Positions 57,102 to 64,000 of a stretch of DNA of 64,000 nucleotides are shown here, one piece after another (within the stretch, counting starts at the first letter, position 1; each line of letters opens with the position of its first letter). The stretch comes from Streptomyces endocoffeicus. GTDB taxonomy: Bacteria; Actinomycetota; Actinomycetes; Streptomycetales; Streptomycetaceae. The notes below the pieces were generated by a model. It was not told the DNA's origin, made no database searches, and worked only from the letters and a program-made list of their open reading frames with translations. A program made the position numbers and the translations under genes. The DNA is taken from assembly GCF_016741935.1 (NCBI RefSeq), contig NZ_JAERRG010000001.1, forward strand, positions 1,054,001 to 1,118,000, in the 5' to 3' direction.

Positions 57102-59847
57102 CGATTCCGCCTCCCTGCGCCGCCCGCAGTAACGCGATCAGCTCCGCGCGACCGCCGATCCCCAGCTTTCGGTACGCACCGCTGAGTCTGAGCTCCACGG
57201 TGCGTCTGCTAACGGAGAGGGTCTCGGCTATCTCCCGGTTGCCATGACCGAGTCCGGCGAGGGAGGCGGTGCGCTGCTCGGGCTCGGTCAGCGTCGCCCA
57301 CGCCGGATGCGGGACGCGTCCGCGGACGGCCGAGGGCCCGGTCCGCTCGGACAGCTCGCGCACCTTCGCGACCAGCTTGCTGGAGGGCCGGTGGGCGATG
57401 ACGAAGGTGAACAGCTCGGCCACCAGGGGGGCCGCGGCGCTCGGGTTCCCGGTGTCGAGTTCGGCCGTGGCCAGCTCCATCAGGGCCCCCGCGTAGGCGA
57501 GCCGGGCCGGGGTGCCGCGCAGGGTGGCCACCGCCTCGCGGAGCCGCTCGCCCCGCCCCTCGCGGGCCACCCGCCCGGCGCCCAGCTGGGCCCAGCCGAG
57601 CGTGTTGGGGGCGCCCCACGACCGGGCCAGCGCGAGTTCCTCGTCGGCGAGCCGCCGTGCCTCCTCGTGGTCGCCGAGGACATCGTGGACCCGGGCGGCC
57701 ATCGAACGCCACGGCATCAGGGCGGGGTTGATCCGCCCGCGGCCCAACTGCCATCTGCCGGTGGCCCGGAACAGCTCCACCGCCTCGGGCAGCCGGTCGT
57801 CCTTGACGGCCACCAGTGCCCGGGCGAAGAGCAGATAGCCCCAGGAGGCGCCCTCGCGCGACTCGGCGGGGGCGGAGGCGGCCGCGAGCACACCGGCCTG
57901 GCCGAGGTCGCCGTTCTCCAGGGCGATGAGGATCCGGACGGCCAGCAGATACGGAACGGTGTAGCGGTGCCAGAGGGAGCGGGGCAGCGACCGCTCGGCG
58001 GCGGCCACGTCCCGTTCGGCCATGTCGAGCCGGCCGCGCCGCAGATTCAGCTCGCCGCGGACGGCCAGGGCCTGGGCGGCGGCCGCGCGGGCGTGCCGCC
58101 GGCGCAGGTCGGTGTGGAGGACGTCCAGCCGGACCTCGGCCTCGTCCAGGTCGTCGGTCAGCAGCAGGGTCCGGACGGCGGTGAGCCGGGGCAGGATCAG
58201 GGCGCCCGCGCCGCCGTCCAGGGTGAAGACCCGATGGGCCAGCGCCCGGGCGGTGGGCAGGTCCGCCCCGCGCAGGGCCAGCCGCCAGGCGCGCGCCGCG
58301 GCCTGCACCGGGCAGGTGGGGTCGTCGGGCAGCGGCGGGATTCCGTCCGGGACCAGATCGGTGTCGTCCTGGCTGTCGGACTCGGTGAGCCAGAACAGCC
58401 CGGCCAGCGCCCCCCGTTCCTCGCCGTCGGTCGAGGGCAGCACGTCGACGATCGCGCGGCGCAGCGCCTTGTCGTCACCGCGGGAGAGTCCGAGGTCGGC
58501 GGCGCGCGCCCGGGTCCGGCCGGGCCCGCCGTCCCCGGTGCGGATGATCTCCGCCAGCCGGCGGCCCGCGGCCTCGGGGGCGGCGAGCACTTCGATGGCG
58601 GCGAGTTCGAGGCCCAGCTGGGCGCGTGGCGCCGGGTCCAGCGGCTCCTCCAGCGCCCGGGACAGACAGGCGATCGCCTGGGCGGTCCGGCCCGCGCGCA
58701 GTGCGGCGGCGCAGGTGCGGCGCAGCACGGGGATCACCCAGGGCTCGTCGACCGGGCGGGCGGCGAGCAGCAGCCGGGCGATGTCCTCGTCGGCCACGGC
58801 CGCCCGGTAGGCCAACTCGGCGGCGCGGGCGTGGAGTTCGGCCCGCTCGTCGCCGGGCATCTCGGCGAGGATCCAGCTGCGCGCCTCGGGCCGGCTCAGC
58901 CGGAGCCCGGTCCCGGAGGCGATGGCGAGCCCGCTCTCCTGGAGCACTTCGGGCAGTCCGGGCTCGCTCGCGGCGCGGGGGCCGGCGAGCGCGTACAGCA
59001 GGGGCAGATCCAGCAGATCGCCGCAGACGGCGAGCGCGCGGACGAGCGCGACGGCCGTGTCGGACAGCCCTCCGAGCACCCGGACGGTGTGGTCACCGCC
59101 CACGGCATCGCCGATGGTGGACAGTTCCGGCACCCGCCCGGCGACCGGCGCGTAGCCGTGTTTGGTGAAGCGGCGCAGTGCCTCGGACAGCACCTCGGGG
59201 TTGCCCGCGCTCGCCTCCAGGGCCGCGGAGATGAAGGCGTTGTCGCCGGGGCGGCCGCAGATCAGCGCGACCGTGGCGGCCACGTCGCGCGGGGCGAGCG
59301 GGGCCAGTTCGCATTCGAGGGTGATCACCTGCTGCGGCGCGGTGGACAGGGGGCACGCGCCGGGGCGGAGCCGGCCGGTGCCGCTCACCAGCAGCACGAT
59401 CAGGGCGTCGGGCAGCCGCCGTATCAGTGCCCCGAACCAGCGCAGCGAGGCCGGGTCCAGCCATTCCACATCGTCGACGGCCAGCAGGGTGGGCCGCTCC
59501 CGGGCGGTCCGCAGCAACTCGGTCAGGCCCGGTAAGCGGCTTTCGGGCCCCTGTCCGGTCAGGGCCTTCATCGAGCCCTCGGTGAGTCCGTCCATCGGGG
59601 CGAGCAGCTGTCCCACCACGCCGTAGCGCACATCCCGCTCGCCGGGGGTCGCCTTGGCGCGCAGCACGCGGAAGCCCTGGTCCTCGGCCAGCCGGGCGGC
59701 GAGGTTCAGCAGGCGGCTCTGTCCGTAACCGGGCCTGCCGATCAGTGTCACCACCGAGGAACGGCCCCGGCCGAGATCGGCGACGGTCTGGGCGAGCATG
59801 GCCTGCTCTCGTTCACGGCCGGGGAACGGGAGCCCGTTGAGCTGCAT
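57091..59847 (-). CDS. LAL-type LuxR regulator 2, two TTA codons
   Basis: A 918-residue LAL protein. Its Walker A region reads IGRPGYGQSRLLN, with Gln where Lys should be, so ATP binding may be weak or altered; Walker B is TLLAVDDVEWLD. The C-terminal HTH is LTEPEQRTASLAGLGHGNREIAETLSVSRRTVELRLSGAYRKLGIG, shown in segments. TTA codons lie at 59533-59535 and 57130-57132. ATG 59847 has no ribosome site and a TATAGT -10 six bases upstream (leaderless). Its 3' end overlaps LAL1. Confidence 0.9.
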   Translation of the reverse strand: MQLNGLPFPGREREQAMLAQTVADLGRGRSSVVTLIGRPGYGQSRLLNLAARLAEDQGFRVLRAKATPGERDVRYGVVGQLLAPMDGLTEGSMKALTGQGPESRLPGLTELLRTARERPTLLAVDDVEWLDPASLRWFGALIRRLPDALIVLLVSGTGRLRPGACPLSTAPQQVITLECELAPLAPRDVAATVALICGRPGDNAFISAALEASAGNPEVLSEALRRFTKHGYAPVAGRVPELSTIGDAVGGDHTVRVLGGLSDTAVALVRALAVCGDLLDLPLLYALAGPRAASEPGLPEVLQESGLAIASGTGLRLSRPEARSWILAEMPGDERAELHARAAELAYRAAVADEDIARLLLAARPVDEPWVIPVLRRTCAAALRAGRTAQAIACLSRALEEPLDPAPRAQLGLELAAIEVLAAPEAAGRRLAEIIRTGDGGPGRTRARAADLGLSRGDDKALRRAIVDVLPSTDGEERGALAGLFWLTESDSQDDTDLVPDGIPPLPDDPTCPVQAAARAWRLALRGADLPTARALAHRVFTLDGGAGALILPRLTAVRTLLLTDDLDEAEVRLDVLHTDLRRRHARAAAAQALAVRGELNLRRGRLDMAERDVAAAERSLPRSLWHRYTVPYLLAVRILIALENGDLGQAGVLAAASAPAESREGASWGYLLFARALVAVKDDRLPEAVELFRATGRWQLGRGRINPALMPWRSMAARVHDVLGDHEEARRLADEELALARSWGAPNTLGWAQLGAGRVAREGRGERLREAVATLRGTPARLAYAGALMELATAELDTGNPSAAAPLVAELFTFVIAHRPSSKLVAKVRELSERTGPSAVRGRVPHPAWATLTEPEQRTASLAGLGHGNREIAETLSVSRRTVELRLSGAYRKLGIGGRAELIALLRAAQGGGIDVA

Positions 59848-59853
59848 GGTGTG

Positions 59854-59859
59854 ACTATA
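59854..59859 (-). promoter_or_regulatory. -10 box of a probable leaderless LAL2-LAL1 transcript
   Basis: On the minus strand TATAGT is followed by CACACC and then ATG, so transcription should start at the initiation codon itself. A -35 is not obvious. The 58-bp gap from LAL3 to LAL2 contains this promoter, so LAL2-LAL1 can be expressed apart from LAL3. Confidence 0.5.
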
Positions 59860-59905
59860 TGCCTGGGGTGGGGCGTGAACCTGTCACCGAGCCGCCGTGC
59901 GCGCG

Positions 59906-62803
59906 TCAGCGTCGGCCGCGTGAGGCGAAGACCCACGCGGGGGCCTGTGGATCGGGAAGGCTCGGCGTCTTCAGCACCGAGGCGAGCTCCCCGCGCTGCC
60001 CGACACTCAGCTTCCGGTAGACGCTGGTGAGATGGGTCTCCACGGTGCGTACGGTGACGAAAAGCGACTCGGCGATCTCGCGGTTGCCCGCCCCGCGCGA
60101 GGCCATCTGGGCCACCTTGCGCTCGGTGCCGGTGAGCAGGTCGACCGGTGAGGCGGTGATCTCGCGCATCCGGCCGCCCGCGGCCACCAGCCGGCTGCGG
60201 GCGTCCCTGGCGAGCGCGAGCGCGCCGCAGCCCTGCGCGAGGTCGACGGCCGAGCGCAGCCGCTCCCGGGCCTCGCGCGGCCGCCCCGCGTCCAGCAGCG
60301 CCCCGCCGAGCAGGAACTCGGCCCGGGCGTGCTCGGAGCGGGCGGGCGACCCGGAGAAGTGCTCGACCGCCGCGGTGAGTTGGGCGATGCCCTCCTCGCC
60401 GGGAGTGGTCACCCCGCGGGCCAGGGCGGCGAGCCCGAAGGCGCGCGGGGTGCTCCAGCGGCGGGCCAGCTCGGCGCCGTGCTCGACCAGGTCCCGCGCC
60501 TCGTCCGCCCGCTTCTCCGCCGCGAGCAGACAGGCCGCCTCGCTCCACCAGGGCAGGAACACCGGGTTGGCGAAGCCGGACTCCTCCAGGGAGGCGCCGC
60601 AGTCGAGCAGCAGCCGCAGCGCGGTGGCGCTGTCGCCGAGCGCCCAGCGGGCCCGGGCGCGGGCCATGAGATACGAGTGGTACTCCATGACGAACCCGTC
60701 CAGGTTCGGCCGGGTGACGGCGGCCAGCAGCTCCTCGGCCCGCTCCGGTTCGCCCCGGTCGATCAGGATCGTCGCGAGCGCGGTCTGCGGCATGGTCACA
60801 TTGGCGCCCCAGCGCTCCTCGCTGATGATCTCGACGGCGGTCTGGGCGTCGGCGAGGGCGTCGGGGATGGCGCCGACACCGTGCAGCAGCTGGGCGCGGT
60901 AGGAGAGAGTGATCACATACGACCAGACCGCGGCGTTGTCCTGGCCGTGGCGCAGCGCGTGCTCCAGGGTCTCCATCGCCTCCTCGATCTCGTCGGCCAG
61001 GCCGAGGGTGAACGCCGAGAAGAGCAGCGACCAGTTGTCGAGCCGGTCCGGGGAGCTCAGCGCGCGGCGGGCCTGCCCCACCGCCCGCCGCACCGAGCGG
61101 CCCTCCATCGCGGACAGGACCGTCATCATGGCGAGCATCTGGCGCTGGGCGGGGGTGTCCCCGGCGGGTTCGGGAATCCGCGTGAAGCGCTCCCGGACCG
61201 TGTGGATCGTGGCCTTCTCGTCGGATCCACTGATCAGCAGTGTCGATTGGACGAGGGTGCGCAGCTCGCGGTCGCGCGGATCGGGGTCGGGCCCCAGCTC
61301 GGCCTCGAGCTCGTCGAGCACCTCGCTGAGCACCCGCACGGCGGCCGGTGACTGCTGGACGGTGAGGCAGGTGAGGCCGAACTGCACGGCGATGGGCGCC
61401 TTGGTGCGGATGTCGGTGGCCAGCGTGAGCGCCCGCTTGAGCAGGCGGATAGCCTCGGCGGGGTTGATCTCCGCGAGCGCCTTGGCGAGCGGGACATGCG
61501 CCGACAGGCTGTCCGGCTCCGCCTCCAGGACCCGGTAGAGATAGCGGGCGGCGGCCTCCGGGGCGCCGCGGTGCTCGGCCTGGGCGGCGGCCTCCCGGAG
61601 CACCCAGCCCATCCACGGCTGGGGGGTGCCGGGCACCAGCAGCACCTGGTTGGCGACCTCCTCGGCGGGCCGTCCGGCGTCGCTCAGCAGCAGGGCGGCC
61701 CTGGCGCGCAGCTCGGCCAGCCGCTCCGCCCCGGCGGCCTCCAGCACCGCGGAGCGCACCACGGCATGGGCCAGGTCCGCCCGGTCCGGTGCCATCACAT
61801 CGGCCTCGCGCAGCTGCTCCACGGCCTCCGCGACGCGGGCGGCGGGCACTCCGGCCAGCGCGCCGATGTGCTCCGCGTCCTCCTCGCCCAGCACCGCGAT
61901 GGCGGTGGCCACGTCCCGGACCCAGCCGGGGCGGGCGTCGAAGAGTGCGCGCACGGACAGGGCGACCACGTAACTCCCGACCTCGGCGATCTCGCGGATG
62001 CCGGTCTCGTCGGGCGCCACGCCCTTGGCCCGCAGCTCGCGCAGCAGCCGGGTGACGGTCAGCGGGTTGCCGCCGCAGATGGCGGCGGCGCGCTCGGCGA
62101 AGGAGGGCGCGACGGGGGCGGCGAAGACCTGGTGGGCCATTTCGGCCACTTCGGCGTCGGTCAGCGGGTCGAGACGGATCACCGCGGAGCGCGGCTGGGC
62201 GAGGATGTCCGCCAGGGCCGCGGGGGCGACCGGTTCCTCCTCGCTGCGCTGGGCGAGCACCACCAGCAGCGGCAGCTGGTCGGCCCGGCGCAGCAGGAAG
62301 TCGATCCAGCGCAGGGAGCGCTCGTCGCACCAGTGCACATCGTCCAGGACGAGCACGAGGGGGCCCTGGGTCATCAGGTTGGCGGCGAGCCAGTACAGGC
62401 CGTGCAGCACCGGGTAGACGCTGGCGGCCGTGGGCGGCCCCTCCTCGCCGGGGCGGGGGCTGAGCGCGGGGAGGGCGCGGCGGGCGCTGCCGCGCAGCAG
62501 CGGGGAGTCCTGGGCGTCCTCGGCCGAGAGTCCGAGGCTTCCGAAGAGGGCGCGTACGCCGCCGTATCCGGCGCCGGCCACCACTTCACCGCAGGCGCCG
62601 TACAGCACGGTCATCTTCCGGCAGGCGTCGCTGTCGAGGAAGGCGCGCAGCAGGCTGGTCTTGCCGATTCCGGCCGGACCGGACAGAACCACCAGACCGG
62701 AGCGGGCGCTGTGGGCGGCCTCCGCGTGGGCGGTCAGCGCGGCGAGTTCGGCGGCGCGTCCGACCAGCGCGCCGGGTAAACCGGAATCCGTTTTCCGGTC
62801 CAC
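59906..62803 (-). CDS. LAL-type LuxR regulator 3, canonical Walker A, one TTA codon
   Basis: A 965-residue LAL regulator. Start GTG 62803 chosen: AGGAGG seven bases upstream; GTG 62806 is adjacent. Walker A GPAGIGKTSLL (~residues 42-52) is intact, Walker B is LVLVLDDVHWCD (~140), the middle is TPR-like, and the HTH is at ~895-950 (LLTGTERKVAQMASRGAGNREIAESLFVTVRTVETHLTSVYRKLSV in segments). It is the only one of the three with the catalytic Lys. A TTA codon occurs about nine codons from the start (62777-62779). Confidence 0.9.
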   Translation of the reverse strand: MDRKTDSGLPGALVGRAAELAALTAHAEAAHSARSGLVVLSGPAGIGKTSLLRAFLDSDACRKMTVLYGACGEVVAGAGYGGVRALFGSLGLSAEDAQDSPLLRGSARRALPALSPRPGEEGPPTAASVYPVLHGLYWLAANLMTQGPLVLVLDDVHWCDERSLRWIDFLLRRADQLPLLVVLAQRSEEEPVAPAALADILAQPRSAVIRLDPLTDAEVAEMAHQVFAAPVAPSFAERAAAICGGNPLTVTRLLRELRAKGVAPDETGIREIAEVGSYVVALSVRALFDARPGWVRDVATAIAVLGEEDAEHIGALAGVPAARVAEAVEQLREADVMAPDRADLAHAVVRSAVLEAAGAERLAELRARAALLLSDAGRPAEEVANQVLLVPGTPQPWMGWVLREAAAQAEHRGAPEAAARYLYRVLEAEPDSLSAHVPLAKALAEINPAEAIRLLKRALTLATDIRTKAPIAVQFGLTCLTVQQSPAAVRVLSEVLDELEAELGPDPDPRDRELRTLVQSTLLISGSDEKATIHTVRERFTRIPEPAGDTPAQRQMLAMMTVLSAMEGRSVRRAVGQARRALSSPDRLDNWSLLFSAFTLGLADEIEEAMETLEHALRHGQDNAAVWSYVITLSYRAQLLHGVGAIPDALADAQTAVEIISEERWGANVTMPQTALATILIDRGEPERAEELLAAVTRPNLDGFVMEYHSYLMARARARWALGDSATALRLLLDCGASLEESGFANPVFLPWWSEAACLLAAEKRADEARDLVEHGAELARRWSTPRAFGLAALARGVTTPGEEGIAQLTAAVEHFSGSPARSEHARAEFLLGGALLDAGRPREARERLRSAVDLAQGCGALALARDARSRLVAAGGRMREITASPVDLLTGTERKVAQMASRGAGNREIAESLFVTVRTVETHLTSVYRKLSVGQRGELASVLKTPSLPDPQAPAWVFASRGRR

Positions 62804-63137
62804 CACGCAGCCTCCTCGAGCCACAAATGCGAAGAATTTCGGAAAGGTGTGCTGCTGACGCGATCAGCAGATTACACGAGCACAATGACGACGATCAATC
62901 CCGATCAGTCGTCAGGCAATCCCGATCGGTCATCCCGTCCGGAGTCCGATCGGTGAAGTCCGGAACCCGATCGGAAGTCCGGAACCCGATCGGCCGGGCC
63001 CGGAATGCGATCAGCGAAGCCCGGAGACGGAAGGCGTGGTGAGGGCGTTCACCTTCCTGTCTCCGGGCCGTTCGGTATCACTGTGTGGGTACGAGGCGTG
63101 AAGTCGTCTATTGGCATCTCCCTTCGTCGGCGAACGA
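62804..63137. repeat. Intergenic region with degenerate CCCGATCGG repeats
   Basis: This 334-bp gap upstream of LAL3 has no gene. From about 62893 to 63027 the core CCCGATCRG recurs roughly six times, including two adjacent copies of a ~19-bp unit GAAGTCCGGAACCCGATCGG near 62955-62992. AT-rich DNA at 62820-62890 is the likely promoter area of LAL3; no specific box was assigned. Confidence 0.6.
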
Positions 63138-63635
63138 TCACGGGGTCGTTCGGGCCGCTTCCAGGGCGGCCTCCAGGGCGATCGCAGGCGGGTGGAGCTC
63201 GAACCAGACGACCTTGCCCGCCGCCGTGCGGATGGAGCCCCAGCAGCAGGAGAGCAGATCCAGCAGGTGGAGTCCGCGCCCGCCCTCGTCATCGCCGCAC
63301 GCCCGGCGGACCCGGGGCTGCCCGGGGTCCTCGTCCGCCACCTCGCAGCGGAAGGCGCGGTCGACGGAGCACAGGGAGAGCGTCAGCCGGATCGGCCCGC
63401 CCGCGTGCCGCAGAGCATTGGTGACCAGCTCACTGACGAGCAGTTCCGCGTCGTCGGCGAAGTCGTGCAGCGTCCACGCCGACAGCTGGGCGAGCGCCAG
63501 CCGCCGGGCCGTCGGCACCGAGGACGGCTCGGAGGGGAGCAGCCAGGACGTCCCGCCGCTGGTGGCGGGAGGCGCCGCGTCGGGGCGGCGCGCGGTGCTC
63601 ATCGGGGATCCGTTCGCGAGGGTTGCGGCGTTCAT
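63138..63635 (-). CDS. RsbW-like ATP-binding protein (anti-sigma type)
   Basis: A 165-residue protein with one HATPase_c domain: VSELVTNALRHAGGPI (N box), FRCEVADEDPG (G1 region) and DDEGGRGLHLLDLLSCCWG (G2 loop). It belongs to the large streptomycete family of RsbW/SpoIIAB-type kinases that bind anti-sigma antagonists. I chose ATG 63635 because it overlaps the stop of the DUF5999 gene (ATGA); ATG 63602 is an internal alternative. No sigma factor is beside it. Confidence 0.85.
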   Translation of the reverse strand: MNAATLANGSPMSTARRPDAAPPATSGGTSWLLPSEPSSVPTARRLALAQLSAWTLHDFADDAELLVSELVTNALRHAGGPIRLTLSLCSVDRAFRCEVADEDPGQPRVRRACGDDEGGRGLHLLDLLSCCWGSIRTAAGKVVWFELHPPAIALEAALEAARTTP

Positions 63636-63826
63636 GGCGTGGGGTCGGGGCTGGTCCGGGGGGCGGGGATGGCGCGCCCGTCGGGAAGGATTTCACCCGT
63701 GTCCGCGAAGATCACCACTCCGTTGCAGAGCAGGCTCCATCCCTGCTCCGGGTGGGAGGCCACCGGGCGCGCCGAATCGTGATCCGGTGCGTCGGCGGGA
63801 GGACATTGGGGTTGGTGGAGGCACAT
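63632..63826 (-). CDS. DUF5999 family small protein
   Basis: A 64-residue protein, MCLHQPQCPPAD to the end, with CNGVVIFADTGEILPDGR at its centre, the pattern of DUF5999. It carries Cys/His residues (C2, H4, C8) that could bind a metal. ATG 63826 follows AAGG. Pairing with an RsbW-like ATPase, here coupled by ATGA, is typical of this family; function is unknown. Confidence 0.82.
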   Translation of the reverse strand: MCLHQPQCPPADAPDHDSARPVASHPEQGWSLLCNGVVIFADTGEILPDGRAIPAPRTSPDPTP

Positions 63827-64000
63827 GGTCCGAACCTTCGATCTTCCGCCATAGGGGGCGGCGGAACTCACCGAGACCACCATCCTGGCCGGGCGCGGCC
63901 GGACGCGGCGAGGGGAGATATCCCCGCATCGGTACCCGTCCCGCTCCCCTCCCCCGCCGGGGCGGTCACGGCCGGGCGACCGCCGCTCACCCTCGGTGAA

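Overview
The window is chromosomal DNA of a high-GC actinomycete, almost certainly a Streptomyces. The reasons are the very GC-rich third codon positions, GTG/TTG starts, ATGA-coupled operons, rare TTA (bldA-type) codons confined to a few regulatory or developmental genes, Family 2B encapsulins, an ergothioneine cluster without egtE, a DUF5999/RsbW-like pair and LAL/PAS-LuxR regulators. I saw no rRNA, tRNA, CRISPR array, transposase or prophage.

Layout. 0-2.5 kb: SNF2 helicase (cut by the window edge) coupled to a SWIM-zinc protein. 2.8-3.9 kb: secreted pectinesterase. 4.0-8.2 kb: xylose module, with xylA divergent from xylB, then a ROK repressor. 8.1-9.6 kb: GNAT and a Tat-exported PI-PLC/GDPD-like enzyme. 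10.0-12.9 kb: two tandem Family 2B encapsulin shell genes with no obvious cargo beside them. 13-18.3 kb: GMC oxidoreductase and a three-gene coupled acyl-CoA dehydrogenase operon behind a TetR-type operator. 18.6-22.9 kb: egtABCD. 23.2-24.4 kb: Rpf-LysM-M23 cell-wall hydrolase with a CRP-like site upstream and a TTA codon at position 3. 24.4-30.4 kb: phytoene-desaturase-like oxidase, a rearranged SGNH-hydrolase pseudogene, patatin, a serine hydrolase, and two truncated genes (SDR, nitronate monooxygenase) joined at a deletion scar. 30.4-37.7 kb: orphan GltD, MBL hydrolase, SpoIIE-type sensor phosphatase, lipoamide dehydrogenase, S4 RNA-binding protein. 37.7-42 kb: glycerol-type operon (FGGY kinase, GlpA-like and GlpB-like flavoproteins). 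42-48.5 kb: conserved unknown, APC permease, FAD monooxygenase, peptidoglycan-binding membrane protein, TerD-CAP-CAP fusion. 48.6-53.3 kb: gabT-gabD with a divergent PucR regulator. 53.4-62.8 kb: one PAS-LuxR and three giant LAL regulators. 63.1-63.8 kb: DUF5999 and an RsbW-like ATPase.

How it works together. Most of the window is catabolic and stress housekeeping (xylose, glycerol, GABA, acyl-CoA, ergothioneine, cell wall). Three things stand out. (1) The PAS-LuxR plus three-LAL set is the composition known from polyene macrolide cluster regulators (NysRI-III and NysRIV), yet no polyketide gene is in the window; three of the four carry TTA codons. (2) A two-shell Family 2B encapsulin locus lacks a recognisable cargo, although a xylulokinase lies 3.2 kb upstream. 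(3) At least five genes have their last codons plus stop codon tandemly duplicated just beyond the 3' end, a recurrent pattern that none of the annotated genes explains.
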